Below, in pieces: positions 6,952-13,897 of a stretch of 14,402 nt of DNA. How positions within the stretch are numbered: the stretch's first letter is position 1; each line of letters opens with the position of its first letter. Location: the NCBI GenBank assembly GCA_049366815.1, contig JBMNCO010000129.1:1-14402 (forward strand). The letters run 5' to 3'. Under the pieces are notes generated by a model that saw only the letters and a list, made by a program, of their open reading frames with translations, was not told where the DNA came from and did no database searches. The translations under genes and the position numbers were made by a program. The stretch is from CAYNYM01 sp049366815 (GTDB taxonomy: Bacteria; Desulfobacterota; DSM-4660; Desulfatiglandales; HGW-15).

Positions 6952-7965
6952 ATGACGTTGGACACTCAGACAAATGGTCAAAGCGATATGGAACCTGCTG
7001 AGACGTTTGAAAAGCACTGTGGTCACACTTTCGGCAAAGCCTTTATTCACATGCCGGGCAAAGAGGAGACATCGGGCGGTACCCGCCTTCTGATCACACT
7101 CTTGCTGAACCTCATGATACCCGTGGCCCAGGTCATTGGAGGGGTCTATGCCCACAGCATGGCTCTCATCTCTGATGCGACCCACAATTTCAGCGACTTC
7201 GTGGCCGTCTTGATTGCCTATGTGGCACACCGTATCGGCAGGAAAGGGGCCTCCCTTCAGAACACGTTCGGTTACAAACGGGCGGAGATCCTGGCCGCCA
7301 CGATGAACGTGGCCATTCTTATCGCTGCATCGGCCTTCATCATCTACCAGGCAGCGGAGCGGTTTCATCATCCACAGGCTGTGCTCGGTCAGGTGGTCAT
7401 CTTGATGGCCGGTGTCGGCATCCTGGGTAACGGTCTATCCGCCTGGCTGCTCCACCGGGATTCAAAGCACAGTCTCAATGTGCGAGGCGCCTTCCTCCAC
7501 ATGCTGGGGGATCTTTTGACTTCTGTCATGGTATTGATCAACGGGGTGGTCCTCATCTTCAGGCCCTGGTACTGGCTGGACCCCCTGCTCTCCATTCTCA
7601 TCGTCCTTTTCATCCTGAAAAACTGCTGGTCCATCCTCAAGGAGACCACCGGCATCCTGATGAACGCCACACCCAGAGACCTTGATCTTGAGGAGATCAA
7701 GGACGCTTTGAAACAGGTCCCCGGCGTATGCGGTGTCCATTATCTGCACGCCTGGAACATATCGGCTTCCAGTATCGGCTTTTCATGTCATGTGGAGGTG
7801 ATGGATCAGCGGGTGAGCGAGGCCGAGAAGATCGGAGAGAGGATCCGCCACGAGCTCTTGCATCGATTCGGTATCGATCATCCTGTGCTCCAGTTCGAGA
7901 CCGGATCATGCGGGAACGGGGGTGTGATTTGCGAAATTTCCTGTGGAGATATCAAGAATGGGTGA
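6952..7965 (+). CDS. Cation diffusion facilitator (CDF) metal exporter
   Basis: A 337-residue CDF/ZnT-type transporter with about six membrane segments and a soluble C-terminal domain. Metal-site HxxxD motifs are His78/Asp82 in DATHNFSDF and His183/Asp187 in FLHMLGDLL, the zinc-type arrangement. The N-terminus has a small His/Cys stretch (EKHCGHTFGKAFIH) that may bind metal. It would export Zn(II), Cd(II) or a similar ion by proton antiport. An AAAGGAG site precedes the ATG at 6952. The stop overlaps the next gene's start. A metal pump inside an arsenic operon suggests co-selection by mixed metal and arsenic stress. Confidence 0.9.
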   Translation: MTLDTQTNGQSDMEPAETFEKHCGHTFGKAFIHMPGKEETSGGTRLLITLLLNLMIPVAQVIGGVYAHSMALISDATHNFSDFVAVLIAYVAHRIGRKGASLQNTFGYKRAEILAATMNVAILIAASAFIIYQAAERFHHPQAVLGQVVILMAGVGILGNGLSAWLLHRDSKHSLNVRGAFLHMLGDLLTSVMVLINGVVLIFRPWYWLDPLLSILIVLFILKNCWSILKETTGILMNATPRDLDLEEIKDALKQVPGVCGVHYLHAWNISASSIGFSCHVEVMDQRVSEAEKIGERIRHELLHRFGIDHPVLQFETGSCGNGGVICEISCGDIKNG

Positions 7966-8446
7966 CATTCAAACGGGTTTCTTCAGTCGAGGATGGAAAC
8001 AGGAAGGGCTGCTTGCCCTGACTGCCCGCCTGATTCTTGGCGCGGTTTTCCTTTATGCGAGCATCGACAAGATCGCTCACCCGGCAGCCTTTGCCGAGGC
8101 GATATACAATTACCAGATCCTTCCGGACGCCCTGATCAATCTGACGGCGATCATTCTTCCATGGCTGGAACTTATCGCAGGTCTCTTTCTGATCCTGGGG
8201 CTGTTTAAGGAAGGGAGCGTGTGCATCGTGACAGGTCTGCTTGTGGTCTTTTTGGGTGCCATGATATTCAACCTGGCACGGGGCCTGGATATCCATTGCG
8301 GGTGTTTCAGCACAGGCACCGACGGGGGGATGGCTTCCATGGCGTGGTACGTGATCAGGGACGGCCTTTTCCTGGTACCGGCTTGCTATCTGCTTTACCG
8401 CACCTTCCAGGGGAAAGGGGCCGATTCCGGACAAGGGTCGGTTTGA
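7958..8446 (+). CDS. MauE/DoxX-like redox-associated membrane protein
   Basis: A 162-residue protein with four predicted membrane segments: TARLILGAVFLYASIDKI, then around INLTAIILPWLELIAGL, VCIVTGLLVVFLGAMI and YVIRDGLFLVPACYLLY. A CGC motif (Cys114, Cys116 in DIHCGCFS) lies at a membrane border, typical of the MauE branch that supports disulfide or sulfur chemistry outside the membrane. The chosen ATG overlaps the CDF stop (ATGGGTGA), with GGAG 9 bases before it; an in-frame GTG at 7943 is an alternative. It likely works with the anchored rhodanese and exported thioredoxin. Confidence 0.85.
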   Translation: MGDIQTGFFSRGWKQEGLLALTARLILGAVFLYASIDKIAHPAAFAEAIYNYQILPDALINLTAIILPWLELIAGLFLILGLFKEGSVCIVTGLLVVFLGAMIFNLARGLDIHCGCFSTGTDGGMASMAWYVIRDGLFLVPACYLLYRTFQGKGADSGQGSV

Positions 8447-8532
8447 GGCCTCTCAATGGCTCAGATCTTTTAAGAAACGACCCGAGCCGCAACCGGGACG
8501 GGATCTAAAGCCGCACACGGAGGCTTCATGAC

Positions 8533-8655
8533 ATGAAAGATTTCATAAGGGTCGCAAAGGCCGTGTCCGACCCCAGCCGTGTAAAGATCATCGAGCTTCA
8601 AGGGGCAATGGTGGGCGCGAAGGATTTGTCGATAACTTTCCTGTCAGGAACTTAG
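8533..8655 (+). pseudogene. Truncated arsR paralogue
   Basis: The frame begins MKDFIRVAKAVSDPSRVKII, identical at 15 of 20 positions to the ArsR at 283. Similarity then stops, and the frame ends at TAG after 40 codons. The metal-binding CxC and the helix-turn-helix are missing. It is probably what remains of the first gene of a second ars operon, partly deleted. A short aberrant peptide could still be made. Confidence 0.8.
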
Positions 8656-8665
8656 GAGGCTAAAG

Positions 8666-8755
8666 ATGTCACCGGATAACAAAGATCTATCGAATGATCC
8701 TGAGGACATCGTGCAAAACACAAAGAATATTTTTCAACATGAAGAGGACGGATGA
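8666..8755 (+). CDS. 29-codon ORF with a good ribosome site, unknown
   Basis: ATG at 8666 follows AGGAGG (8654-8659) by six bases and runs to TGA at 8753-8755. The product starts MSPDNKDLSNDPEDIVQNTK and is very acidic and polar. I recognise no family. It sits between the arsR stub and the frameshifted small-protein copy, so it may be a gene fragment. Confidence 0.3.
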   Translation: MSPDNKDLSNDPEDIVQNTKNIFQHEEDG

Positions 8756-8759
8756 AAGG

Positions 8760-9034
8760 ATGGGTGAGCCTTCCCTCCGCCGCCAGTTGGCCGGCATATA
8801 CTGAAATTTCCTGATGATACACAGGTCGGAGTCATTGGTCTCGATGAAGTCATGGCTGAGCTTTGCGCCGAAGGTCGAAAGGCGACCGACGAGACCGCTG
8901 ATGAAATCATCAGGAGGCTGGAAGAAAGGAAGAACTATATCCCCTCCTCCGGAAGCGCCCGCAAGGAGTACTCGTATGTCCTGCTGAGGGAATACAGAAA
9001 TTACATTAAGGATCGTTCCGGCGGTAGCCGGTAG
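8760..9034 (+). pseudogene. Frameshifted paralogue of the small protein at 11938-12225
   Basis: The frame ending at 9034 reads ILKFPDDTQVGVIGLDEVM, AELCAEGRKATDETADEIIR, then ERKNYIPSSGSARKEYSYVL and LREYRNYIKDR. This aligns throughout with the minus-strand protein (LLFPDGSQTGVTGLEDIL ... YIVPSARQQYCDLLIKEYSRYVKSR). The only ATG in that frame is internal (8852). The N-terminal part seems to lie in another frame from ATG 8760 (MGEPSLRRQLAGIY, then TGA), so one base was probably lost near 8801. The Cys-Cys N-terminus of the intact copy is absent. If translation starts at 8852, a 60-residue fragment could be made. Confidence 0.62.
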
Positions 9035-9214
9035 GGGACTGGGGCGCGATTTGAAAAACAATGCCTCATTCATTTAATTCGAAAGTAGACATGACATGAA
9101 AAATCTATTGAATCAATCCTTCAGCTGCCTGGGCAGATTAGGAAGAGGTGGTTCTAAAGAATATGGAATTTTTCTTGATGGAAAAGAAAGTATTGCGGAA
9201 GGAGGGACCATGAG

Positions 9215-9481
9215 ATGGGTGTGAATCTGCATCTCCCGAATCGCTTCTATTACCTCTGGGAGGGCAAGGGTGTGATCGAAGTGACGGGGAGGACCGTGGC
9301 CGAGTGTCTGGACGACCTCGTACGCCTCATGCCCATAATGAAAAAGGCCCTCTCTTACGAGGCGGGGGCGCTGGATCCGCATATCAAGGTGCTGGTCAAC
9401 AAAGGGGACGTTGGCGCAGCAGGCCTTGCAAGAGAAGTAGAGGACGGCGATGAGATTCATTTCGTACTCGGAACCGCCTGA
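9215..9481 (+). CDS. MoaD/ThiS-like ubiquitin-fold protein without terminal Gly-Gly
   Basis: An 88-residue beta-grasp protein. Support comes from the domain pattern IEVTGRTVAECLDDLVRL, HIKVLVNKGDV and the end VEDGDEIHFVLGTA, which is the usual DGDEV-x-x-hP/x-x-x-GG ending of MoaD/ThiS. Here it stops at Gly-Thr-Ala instead of Gly-Gly, so classical C-terminal thiocarboxylation is doubtful unless it is processed. The ATG at 9215 has GGAGGG nine bases upstream. It would normally be a sulfur carrier for molybdopterin, tungsten cofactor or thiamine-type synthesis. Its neighbours (a desulfurase and an IscU-like protein) fit sulfur transfer. Confidence 0.8.
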   Translation: MGVNLHLPNRFYYLWEGKGVIEVTGRTVAECLDDLVRLMPIMKKALSYEAGALDPHIKVLVNKGDVGAAGLAREVEDGDEIHFVLGTA

Positions 9482-9497
9482 TGACGCGGCGGCGCCG

Positions 9498-9514
9498 ATG
9501 GCTAGTCTAGCCAT
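9498..9514. promoter_or_regulatory. Perfect palindrome, possible operator
   Basis: ATGGCTA and TAGCCAT are separated by GTC: seven-base arms with a three-base centre. It lies between the MoaD-like gene and the desulfurase, 53 bases before the GTG start. No T-run follows, so it is more likely a protein-binding site than a terminator. Confidence 0.4.
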
Positions 9515-9566
9515 ATTGAACTGAAAAGGATAAAAAATTCTCAGATCGCTCTGAAAGGTCGGTTTT

Positions 9567-10910
9567 GTGAATAGTAAAAAATTTCTTGAAGACTTTAGGG
9601 AAGATTTTCCCTCACTGAAAAGGCGACATAATGGAAACCCTCCCATTTACTTGGATAATGCTTGCACCACACTTGTACCAAGCCAGGTCATTTCCTCCAT
9701 CATGGAGTATTATAGGAAATATCCATCGTGCAGCGGCAAAAGAAGCCGCCACTGGTTTGCTGACGAGGTTGCAAGTCGTATCGAAGGAAATTCCGACAAG
9801 GGCATGAAGGGTTCACGCCAGATAATAGCCGAGTTCATAAATGCCAAATCTGATCAAGAAATCGCCTTTACCTTAAATACAACCCATGCCATTAACATAG
9901 TGGCCCTTGGCTTCAAGTTTCAGCTAGGAGATATCATTCTACTTACCGATAAGGAGCACAACTCCAATCTGGTTCCTTGGTTAAGGTTACAGCAGAAAGG
10001 ACTCGTCACAGTAGACTATGCGACACAAAATCATGAAGATTTTGACCTCAAGGGTTTCGAGGAGAAGTTGAAAAATCAAGCAGTAAGATTTGTCAGCATG
10101 GCCTATACATCGAATATAACCGGATATACGATCCCAGCAAAAGAAATAATTGAAATTGCCCATAAGTACGGTGCCAGAGTCCTACTCGATGGCGCCCAGA
10201 TGGTCCCTCACAAAACTGTCGACGTTCAGGACCTGGATGTTGATTTCCTGGCTTTTTCCATGCACAAGATGTGTGGGCCACGAGGGGTGGGTGTTCTCTA
10301 TGGTAAAAAGGAACTCATGGGATGGAATCAATCGGGAGAAAAGGGGACAATAGGTGATGAGGTTGAACCTGCAATTCTGGGCGGAGGAACCGTCGGTGAT
10401 ACCACTTATCATTCCTACAGCCTTTTAGAAATGCCGGACAGGTTTGAGGCAGGAACCCATAATTACCCCGGTCAGATTGCCTCCGGTGCGGCTATTCAAT
10501 ACCTGCAAAGGATCGGTATGGACCGGATAAACGAACATGAGACCATTTTGAATCGTTTTTTGACTGAAGAATCGCTGAGCCGTTATGGGAGCACGGAATG
10601 GTTCAGGATACTTGGCCCGCGTGATGTTAAGAAAAGGGGAGGCATCCTCACCTTCGAGGTTAGAAGACCAAACGCTGTAAGAATAGCCGAAGAACTCAGC
10701 AAGAAGAATAACATCATGATTAGGGACGGCGCTTTTTGTGCGCATTCCTATTTTAATAATGAGTTTGGGGAGGGATGGACTCGTTCTGCGTCTCACAGTG
10801 ACCATAGAATGGTATATCGGGTTTCTTTTTACCTCTATAACACGATCGAGGAATGCCGGATATTCTTAGAAACTCTGGATGATATATTCAAAGAACGCAG
10901 CTATATATAA
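9567..10910 (+). CDS. Class V aminotransferase-fold cysteine desulfurase (SufS/CsdA-like)
   Basis: A 447-residue PLP enzyme of the group II desulfurase / selenocysteine lyase family. The N-terminal YLDNACTTLVP motif is present. His131 in DKEHNSNLVPW stacks on PLP. Asp208 and Gln211 are in LLDGAQMVPH. Lys234 in SMHKMCGPRGVG is the Schiff-base lysine. Cys391 in RDGAFCAHSYF is the likely persulfide-forming cysteine. It would release S (or Se) from cysteine or selenocysteine. The start is GTG at 9567 with AAAGG upstream. Its base composition is visibly AT-richer than genes to the left, so it may have been acquired. It is followed by an IscU-like scaffold. Confidence 0.88.
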   Translation: MNSKKFLEDFREDFPSLKRRHNGNPPIYLDNACTTLVPSQVISSIMEYYRKYPSCSGKRSRHWFADEVASRIEGNSDKGMKGSRQIIAEFINAKSDQEIAFTLNTTHAINIVALGFKFQLGDIILLTDKEHNSNLVPWLRLQQKGLVTVDYATQNHEDFDLKGFEEKLKNQAVRFVSMAYTSNITGYTIPAKEIIEIAHKYGARVLLDGAQMVPHKTVDVQDLDVDFLAFSMHKMCGPRGVGVLYGKKELMGWNQSGEKGTIGDEVEPAILGGGTVGDTTYHSYSLLEMPDRFEAGTHNYPGQIASGAAIQYLQRIGMDRINEHETILNRFLTEESLSRYGSTEWFRILGPRDVKKRGGILTFEVRRPNAVRIAEELSKKNNIMIRDGAFCAHSYFNNEFGEGWTRSASHSDHRMVYRVSFYLYNTIEECRIFLETLDDIFKERSYI

Positions 10911-10945
10911 TACTTGGATTACGATGGATTAGGACACGGAATGGT

Positions 10946-11344
10946 ATGGATGAGGCCGCTAGAAAATATTATCGTAGGTTGATTATGACAGGTTTTGAGC
11001 ACGCTGGTTTATTGAAAAATGCCTCTATATTCGTGGAGACTTCAGGGGAAAATACAGCCCTTTGCGCCAGGGAAGATGATTATATGCGACTGTATATCAA
11101 TGTGGTCAACAATTACATTGATGATATCAAATATGCATGTGTGTGTGATCCAACAAGCAATGTGGCGGTAGAGATTCTATGCACTTTAATGAGGGGAAAG
11201 TCTCTGGAGGAGGCCACCATTTACCCTGAAGAAGCATTTTACCAATTTCTAGGAAGCAAGGACGAAGATCTACAGAGAAAAATCAGAGGGTTAAAGGAGC
11301 TCGTTAGCGAGGGAATCTCCGATTATAAGGCAAAAATATCTTAG
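10946..11344 (+). CDS. IscU/NifU N-terminal-like scaffold protein, divergent
   Basis: A 132-residue protein. Its centre IKYACVCDPTSNVAVEILCT then LMRGKSLEEA parallels IscU/SufU, where the second Cys, a helix and a KGKTLDEA-type motif occur. Cysteines are Cys40 (ENTALC), Cys65 and Cys67 (ACVC) and Cys79. The usual first ligand motif NPRNxG is not recognisable, so cluster assembly may be modified. It lies 35 bases after the desulfurase and shares its AT-rich composition, suggesting a two-gene sulfur-mobilising unit. A role in selenium or sulfur delivery is inference. Confidence 0.72.
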   Translation: MDEAARKYYRRLIMTGFEHAGLLKNASIFVETSGENTALCAREDDYMRLYINVVNNYIDDIKYACVCDPTSNVAVEILCTLMRGKSLEEATIYPEEAFYQFLGSKDEDLQRKIRGLKELVSEGISDYKAKIS

Positions 11345-11491
11345 AATAATAAGCTGAATCAAACGGTTTCTTTTCCTTGCATCACTATGATTAGAAAAGC
11401 TGGAATGATTGTTGGATCAACCTCCTTCTCAGTCTTCTTTGCCTGAAGACCTTCTCGGATGGCAAGATCCTGCTGGCGTAATTTCAGGACT

Positions 11492-11510
11492 TGTCCGTTT
11501 TACACGGACA
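11492..11510. promoter_or_regulatory. Inverted repeat upstream of the SelW-like gene
   Basis: TGTCCGT and ACGGACA flank TTTAC: perfect seven-base arms. It is 53 bases before the ATG of the selenoprotein gene. It could be an operator or a small hairpin. No T-run follows, so termination is unlikely. Confidence 0.35.
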
Positions 11511-11562
11511 TTTGGACAGGGAGGAATTGGCCGTGACTAATAAAGGCCCATCGAGAGAGGAC

Positions 11563-11841
11563 ATGGAAATAAAGATCACCTATTGTGTGGAATGAGGATT
11601 TTTGGCCATGGCTTCCGGCCTGGCAGCCAGGATCAAGGAGGTATTCGGGATCACCCCGCAACTCCTTGAGGGACACAACGGCATCTACGAGGTATCCATC
11701 AACGGGAAAGAGATTGTAACCAACCAGGGCGCATGCACCAAGATGCCGACCGAAAACGAAATCTTGACGGTGGTCAGCAAATACATCGGTCCGCTGCCCG
11801 ACAAGGTAAAGCTTGTGAGAGCGGTTCTTCCGATGGTATGA
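11563..11841 (+). CDS. SelW/Rdx-family selenoprotein with CxxU motif
   Basis: From ATG 11563 the frame reads MEIKITYCVE, then TGA at 11593-11595, then GFLAMASGLAARIKEVFG and on to a stop at 11839-11841. This is the Rdx (SelW/SelT/SelH) thioredoxin-like fold, whose N-terminal motif is Y-C-x-x-C/U. Here it is Cys8-Val-Glu-Sec11. The later part LEGHNGIYEVSINGKEIVTN matches the family's GxFEVxxxGxxI region. The product is 92 residues. A hairpin with GG in the loop follows the UGA. An in-frame GTG at 11533 with a better ribosome site (GGGAGGA) is an alternative start adding ten residues. Simple reading gives only a headless 79-codon ORF from a TTG. Redox function is known for the fold; the substrate is unknown. 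Confidence 0.88.
11609..11629 (+). promoter_or_regulatory. Predicted bacterial SECIS element of the SelW-like gene
   Basis: TGGCT (11609-11613) pairs with AGCCA (11625-11629). After a T/C mismatch, CC (11615-11616) pairs with GG (11622-11623). The loop is GGCCT, with GG at +22/+23 from the UGA, the same offset as in arsM. An alternative fold CCTGG/CCAGG (11619-11631) competes. Folding was done by hand. Confidence 0.6.
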
Positions 11842-11937
11842 GACTGCACAGTCAAGATAGAAGGAAAAATTACATTTGAAGAAACTGGACACAAAATCGT
11901 CAAATGTTCAACTTTGTGAAACGACCCGGCAGCAATT

Positions 11938-12225
11938 CTACTTGTTGCTGCAAACCCGGCTCTTAACATACCTGCTGTATTCTTTTATGAGAAGATCGCA
12001 ATATTGTTGCCGGGCCGAGGGGACGATATAGTTTTTTTCGCTCAGTCTCTCCACAATTATTTCCGCTGTTTCCTCACTTACCCCTCTGCCTTCGGCATAA
12101 ATAGCCGCAAGAATATCCTCTAGGCCCGTAACCCCTGTCTGAGAGCCGTCGGGGAAGAGAAGCATCCGTATGCCAGGCATGGAGGGGGCGCAACAAGACA
12201 TCCCTTTTTGAACCTCTCGTGACAC
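11938..12225 (-). CDS. Conserved small Cys-Cys protein next to ArsP, function unknown
   Basis: A 95-residue soluble protein starting at GTG 12225, chosen because GGAGGT lies six bases upstream; an in-frame ATG at 12201 is an alternative. The N-terminal MSCCAPSMPG carries vicinal Cys11-Cys12. A compact region follows: LLFPDGSQTGVTGLEDILAA, EETAEIIVERLSEKNYIV, then EYSRYVKSRVC. A frameshifted paralogue lies at 8760-9034 and lacks the Cys pair. I cannot name the family. The CC pair and its place 84 bases after the permease suggest a small thiol protein that binds or delivers trivalent arsenicals (inference). Confidence 0.8.
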   Translation of the reverse strand: MSREVQKGMSCCAPSMPGIRMLLFPDGSQTGVTGLEDILAAIYAEGRGVSEETAEIIVERLSEKNYIVPSARQQYCDLLIKEYSRYVKSRVCSNK

Positions 12226-12309
12226 AACTTACCTCCGTTTTTTTCTTCAATGCATGCCTTATAAAATCAGGAATATTGCATTTGGGTCTATTTGTGACAG
12301 GGCGATTTG

Positions 12310-13422
12310 TCAGTACAGCAACTTTTCTACCAGTATCCCTGTCACGATAGCAACAAGGAAGACGTTCATTGCGAATGCCAGAACGAGTTTCTTTTTGAAC
12401 ATGGAACTGAGGATTATCAACTCCGGAATGGACGCCCCTGCCCCTCCTATGATGAGGGCAAGAACTGTGCCCAATCCCATCCCCTTCCCTACAAGAGCGG
12501 CACTGATGGGAATAATGGTTTCCGCCCGGATATACATGGGAACCCCGATAACCGCTGCTATTGGAATAGACCACCTGTTGCCAGGTCCAGCCAATTTGAC
12601 TACAAGGTCCTGCGGGAAAAACCCGTATATGAAAGCACCAATGCCCGCGCCCAGAATGAGATACCAGAATACCCCTTTAAATGTGTCGATTGCAGACAGC
12701 GATGCCCTCTTCATCTTTTCACTAAAAGGCACCTTTGTAGAGCCCGGCACCCTGTTGTCAGAATCAAAGTCAACAGAGCAGCATGACGCTTGAGCCAATT
12801 TCTGGACAGGAGTTTTTACTTCTCCCCCACAGCACCCAGCAGGCATTTGAAGGGTGGGAAAGGTGACAAGTTGCGCATCGCTTTCAGACGAACAACACCT
12901 CGTTTCAACTGACCTGGTCTTAAATGGACCGTCAGGCGTTTTCTCCGCTTCCGCGCAACAAGCCGCCTGAAAATTCAGGAGGGGCTTGACCTGTCCTTCC
13001 ATTCCCAGTTTTGAAAGGAAACCTGCCAGTACCATGGTTCCGACAAAGGTGATCACTACGTAAACGACTGTTACTTTGACGCCGAAGAGTGAGAGCAGCA
13101 AAGCAATAATTATAGGATTGAGAACCGGTGAAGAAAAGAGGAATGCCATTGTAGGACCAAAAGGAACACCTCCTTTGAGTAATCCCGCCGTTATCGGGAC
13201 GGTGGAGCAGGAGCAAAAAGGCGTCACAGCACCGAGGCCGGAACCCAGGACGTATTGAACCCACGTCAACCTGTTCGACAGAAAGTCTTTTATTCGGGAC
13301 GGAGGCAGGTACTCCATCAATATCCCGACAAGAAAGGAAACAGCCACAAAGATAAAAACAAGTTCCCCGGCAATCACCAGGAAAAATCTTCCGGCAGTCA
13401 CAAAATTATTGATCTCAAACAT
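12310..13422 (-). CDS. arsP: ArsP-type permease with a Cys-rich cytoplasmic loop
   Basis: A 370-residue permease of the PF03773 (ArsP/DUF318) family. The motif GAVTPFCSCSTVPITAGLL has Cys70 and Cys72, followed by FLFSSPVLNPIIIALLL and, in the second half, GAGIGAFIYGF, RAETIIPISAALV and GGAGASIPELIIL. Between the membrane halves a long hydrophilic loop (about 150-235) holds four vicinal pairs: Cys155-156, 176-177, 197-198 and 214-215. ArsP proteins export trivalent methylated or aromatic arsenicals such as methylarsenite, which the ArsM in this window would produce. The start has AGGAGG upstream. It lies 36 bases after the PadR gene and shares its transcript. Confidence 0.88.
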   Translation of the reverse strand: MFEINNFVTAGRFFLVIAGELVFIFVAVSFLVGILMEYLPPSRIKDFLSNRLTWVQYVLGSGLGAVTPFCSCSTVPITAGLLKGGVPFGPTMAFLFSSPVLNPIIIALLLSLFGVKVTVVYVVITFVGTMVLAGFLSKLGMEGQVKPLLNFQAACCAEAEKTPDGPFKTRSVETRCCSSESDAQLVTFPTLQMPAGCCGGEVKTPVQKLAQASCCSVDFDSDNRVPGSTKVPFSEKMKRASLSAIDTFKGVFWYLILGAGIGAFIYGFFPQDLVVKLAGPGNRWSIPIAAVIGVPMYIRAETIIPISAALVGKGMGLGTVLALIIGGAGASIPELIILSSMFKKKLVLAFAMNVFLVAIVTGILVEKLLY

Positions 13423-13458
13423 AGGTAATTCCTCCTACTATGACCCTGATCCAAGTGG

Positions 13459-13854
13459 CTATTTGTTTAAAAGACGTGTTTTCATGTCTTCTAAAAAAAC
13501 AAGGTTATCGTTCTCTACCGCCTTATAGATATAAGGGATCGTAGAGCGCCAAGCCTCAAGCGCCACCTTGTAAGCCTCATTCCCTAAAGGGGTAAGGGTA
13601 TAGACCCGCCGCTTCTGTGCACCCTTGAGTTGCTTGCTCTCGGTTACCTCTGCGTAGCCATGTTGGGTCAGTTCCTTGAGGACAGGGTAAATAGAACCGA
13701 AAGTAGGAACACAGCAACCACTGGTAATTGACTCAAGTTCCTTCAATATGCCGTAACCATGGTTTGGCCCCACGGACAAAACTTTCAAGATGAGGAGTTT
13801 AGTTAGCCCTATATTGATTAACGATTTCCAATAATTCAAATCAGTAAGTCTCAT
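13459..13854 (-). CDS. PadR-family regulator with a GCC motif
   Basis: A 131-residue winged-helix protein of the PadR family: LTKLLILKVLSVGPNHGYGI, LKELESITSGCCVPTFGSIY, PVLKELTQHGYAEV, RRVYTLTPLGNEAYKV. It has a C-terminal helical dimerisation part. Cys47-Cys48 lie where the recognition helix begins, so a trivalent arsenical could bind there and release DNA; this is inference. The start has GGAAGGAG seven bases upstream. It is the first gene of the minus-strand unit with the ArsP permease and the small CC protein. A perfect palindrome 44 bases upstream is its likely operator. Confidence 0.87.
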   Translation of the reverse strand: MRLTDLNYWKSLINIGLTKLLILKVLSVGPNHGYGILKELESITSGCCVPTFGSIYPVLKELTQHGYAEVTESKQLKGAQKRRVYTLTPLGNEAYKVALEAWRSTIPYIYKAVENDNLVFLEDMKTRLLNK

Positions 13855-13897
13855 AAGGGAACTCCTTCCTATATATACCCCTAATATTTAGTCTGTC

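Noticed and set aside
8795..8812. TGA after QLAGIY as a third Sec codon.
   Set aside because: The sequence after it in that frame does not match the family; the match resumes in another frame, so a frameshift explains it better, and Sec is not needed.
9096..9224. 42-codon ORF ending across the MoaD-like start.
   Set aside because: No ribosome site at its ATG, overlaps the better supported gene in another frame, no family resemblance.
11359..11499. Minus-strand open stretch reading VLKLRQQDLAIREGLQAKK and then EVDPTIIPAFLIIVMQGKE.
   Set aside because: It looks protein-like but has no start codon in frame and a stop just upstream; at best a fragment of an unknown gene.
11929..11951. GCAGCAA/TTGCTGC inverted repeat at the end of the minus-strand unit as a terminator.
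   Set aside because: No T-run on either strand and it overlaps the stop codon region; support is too weak.
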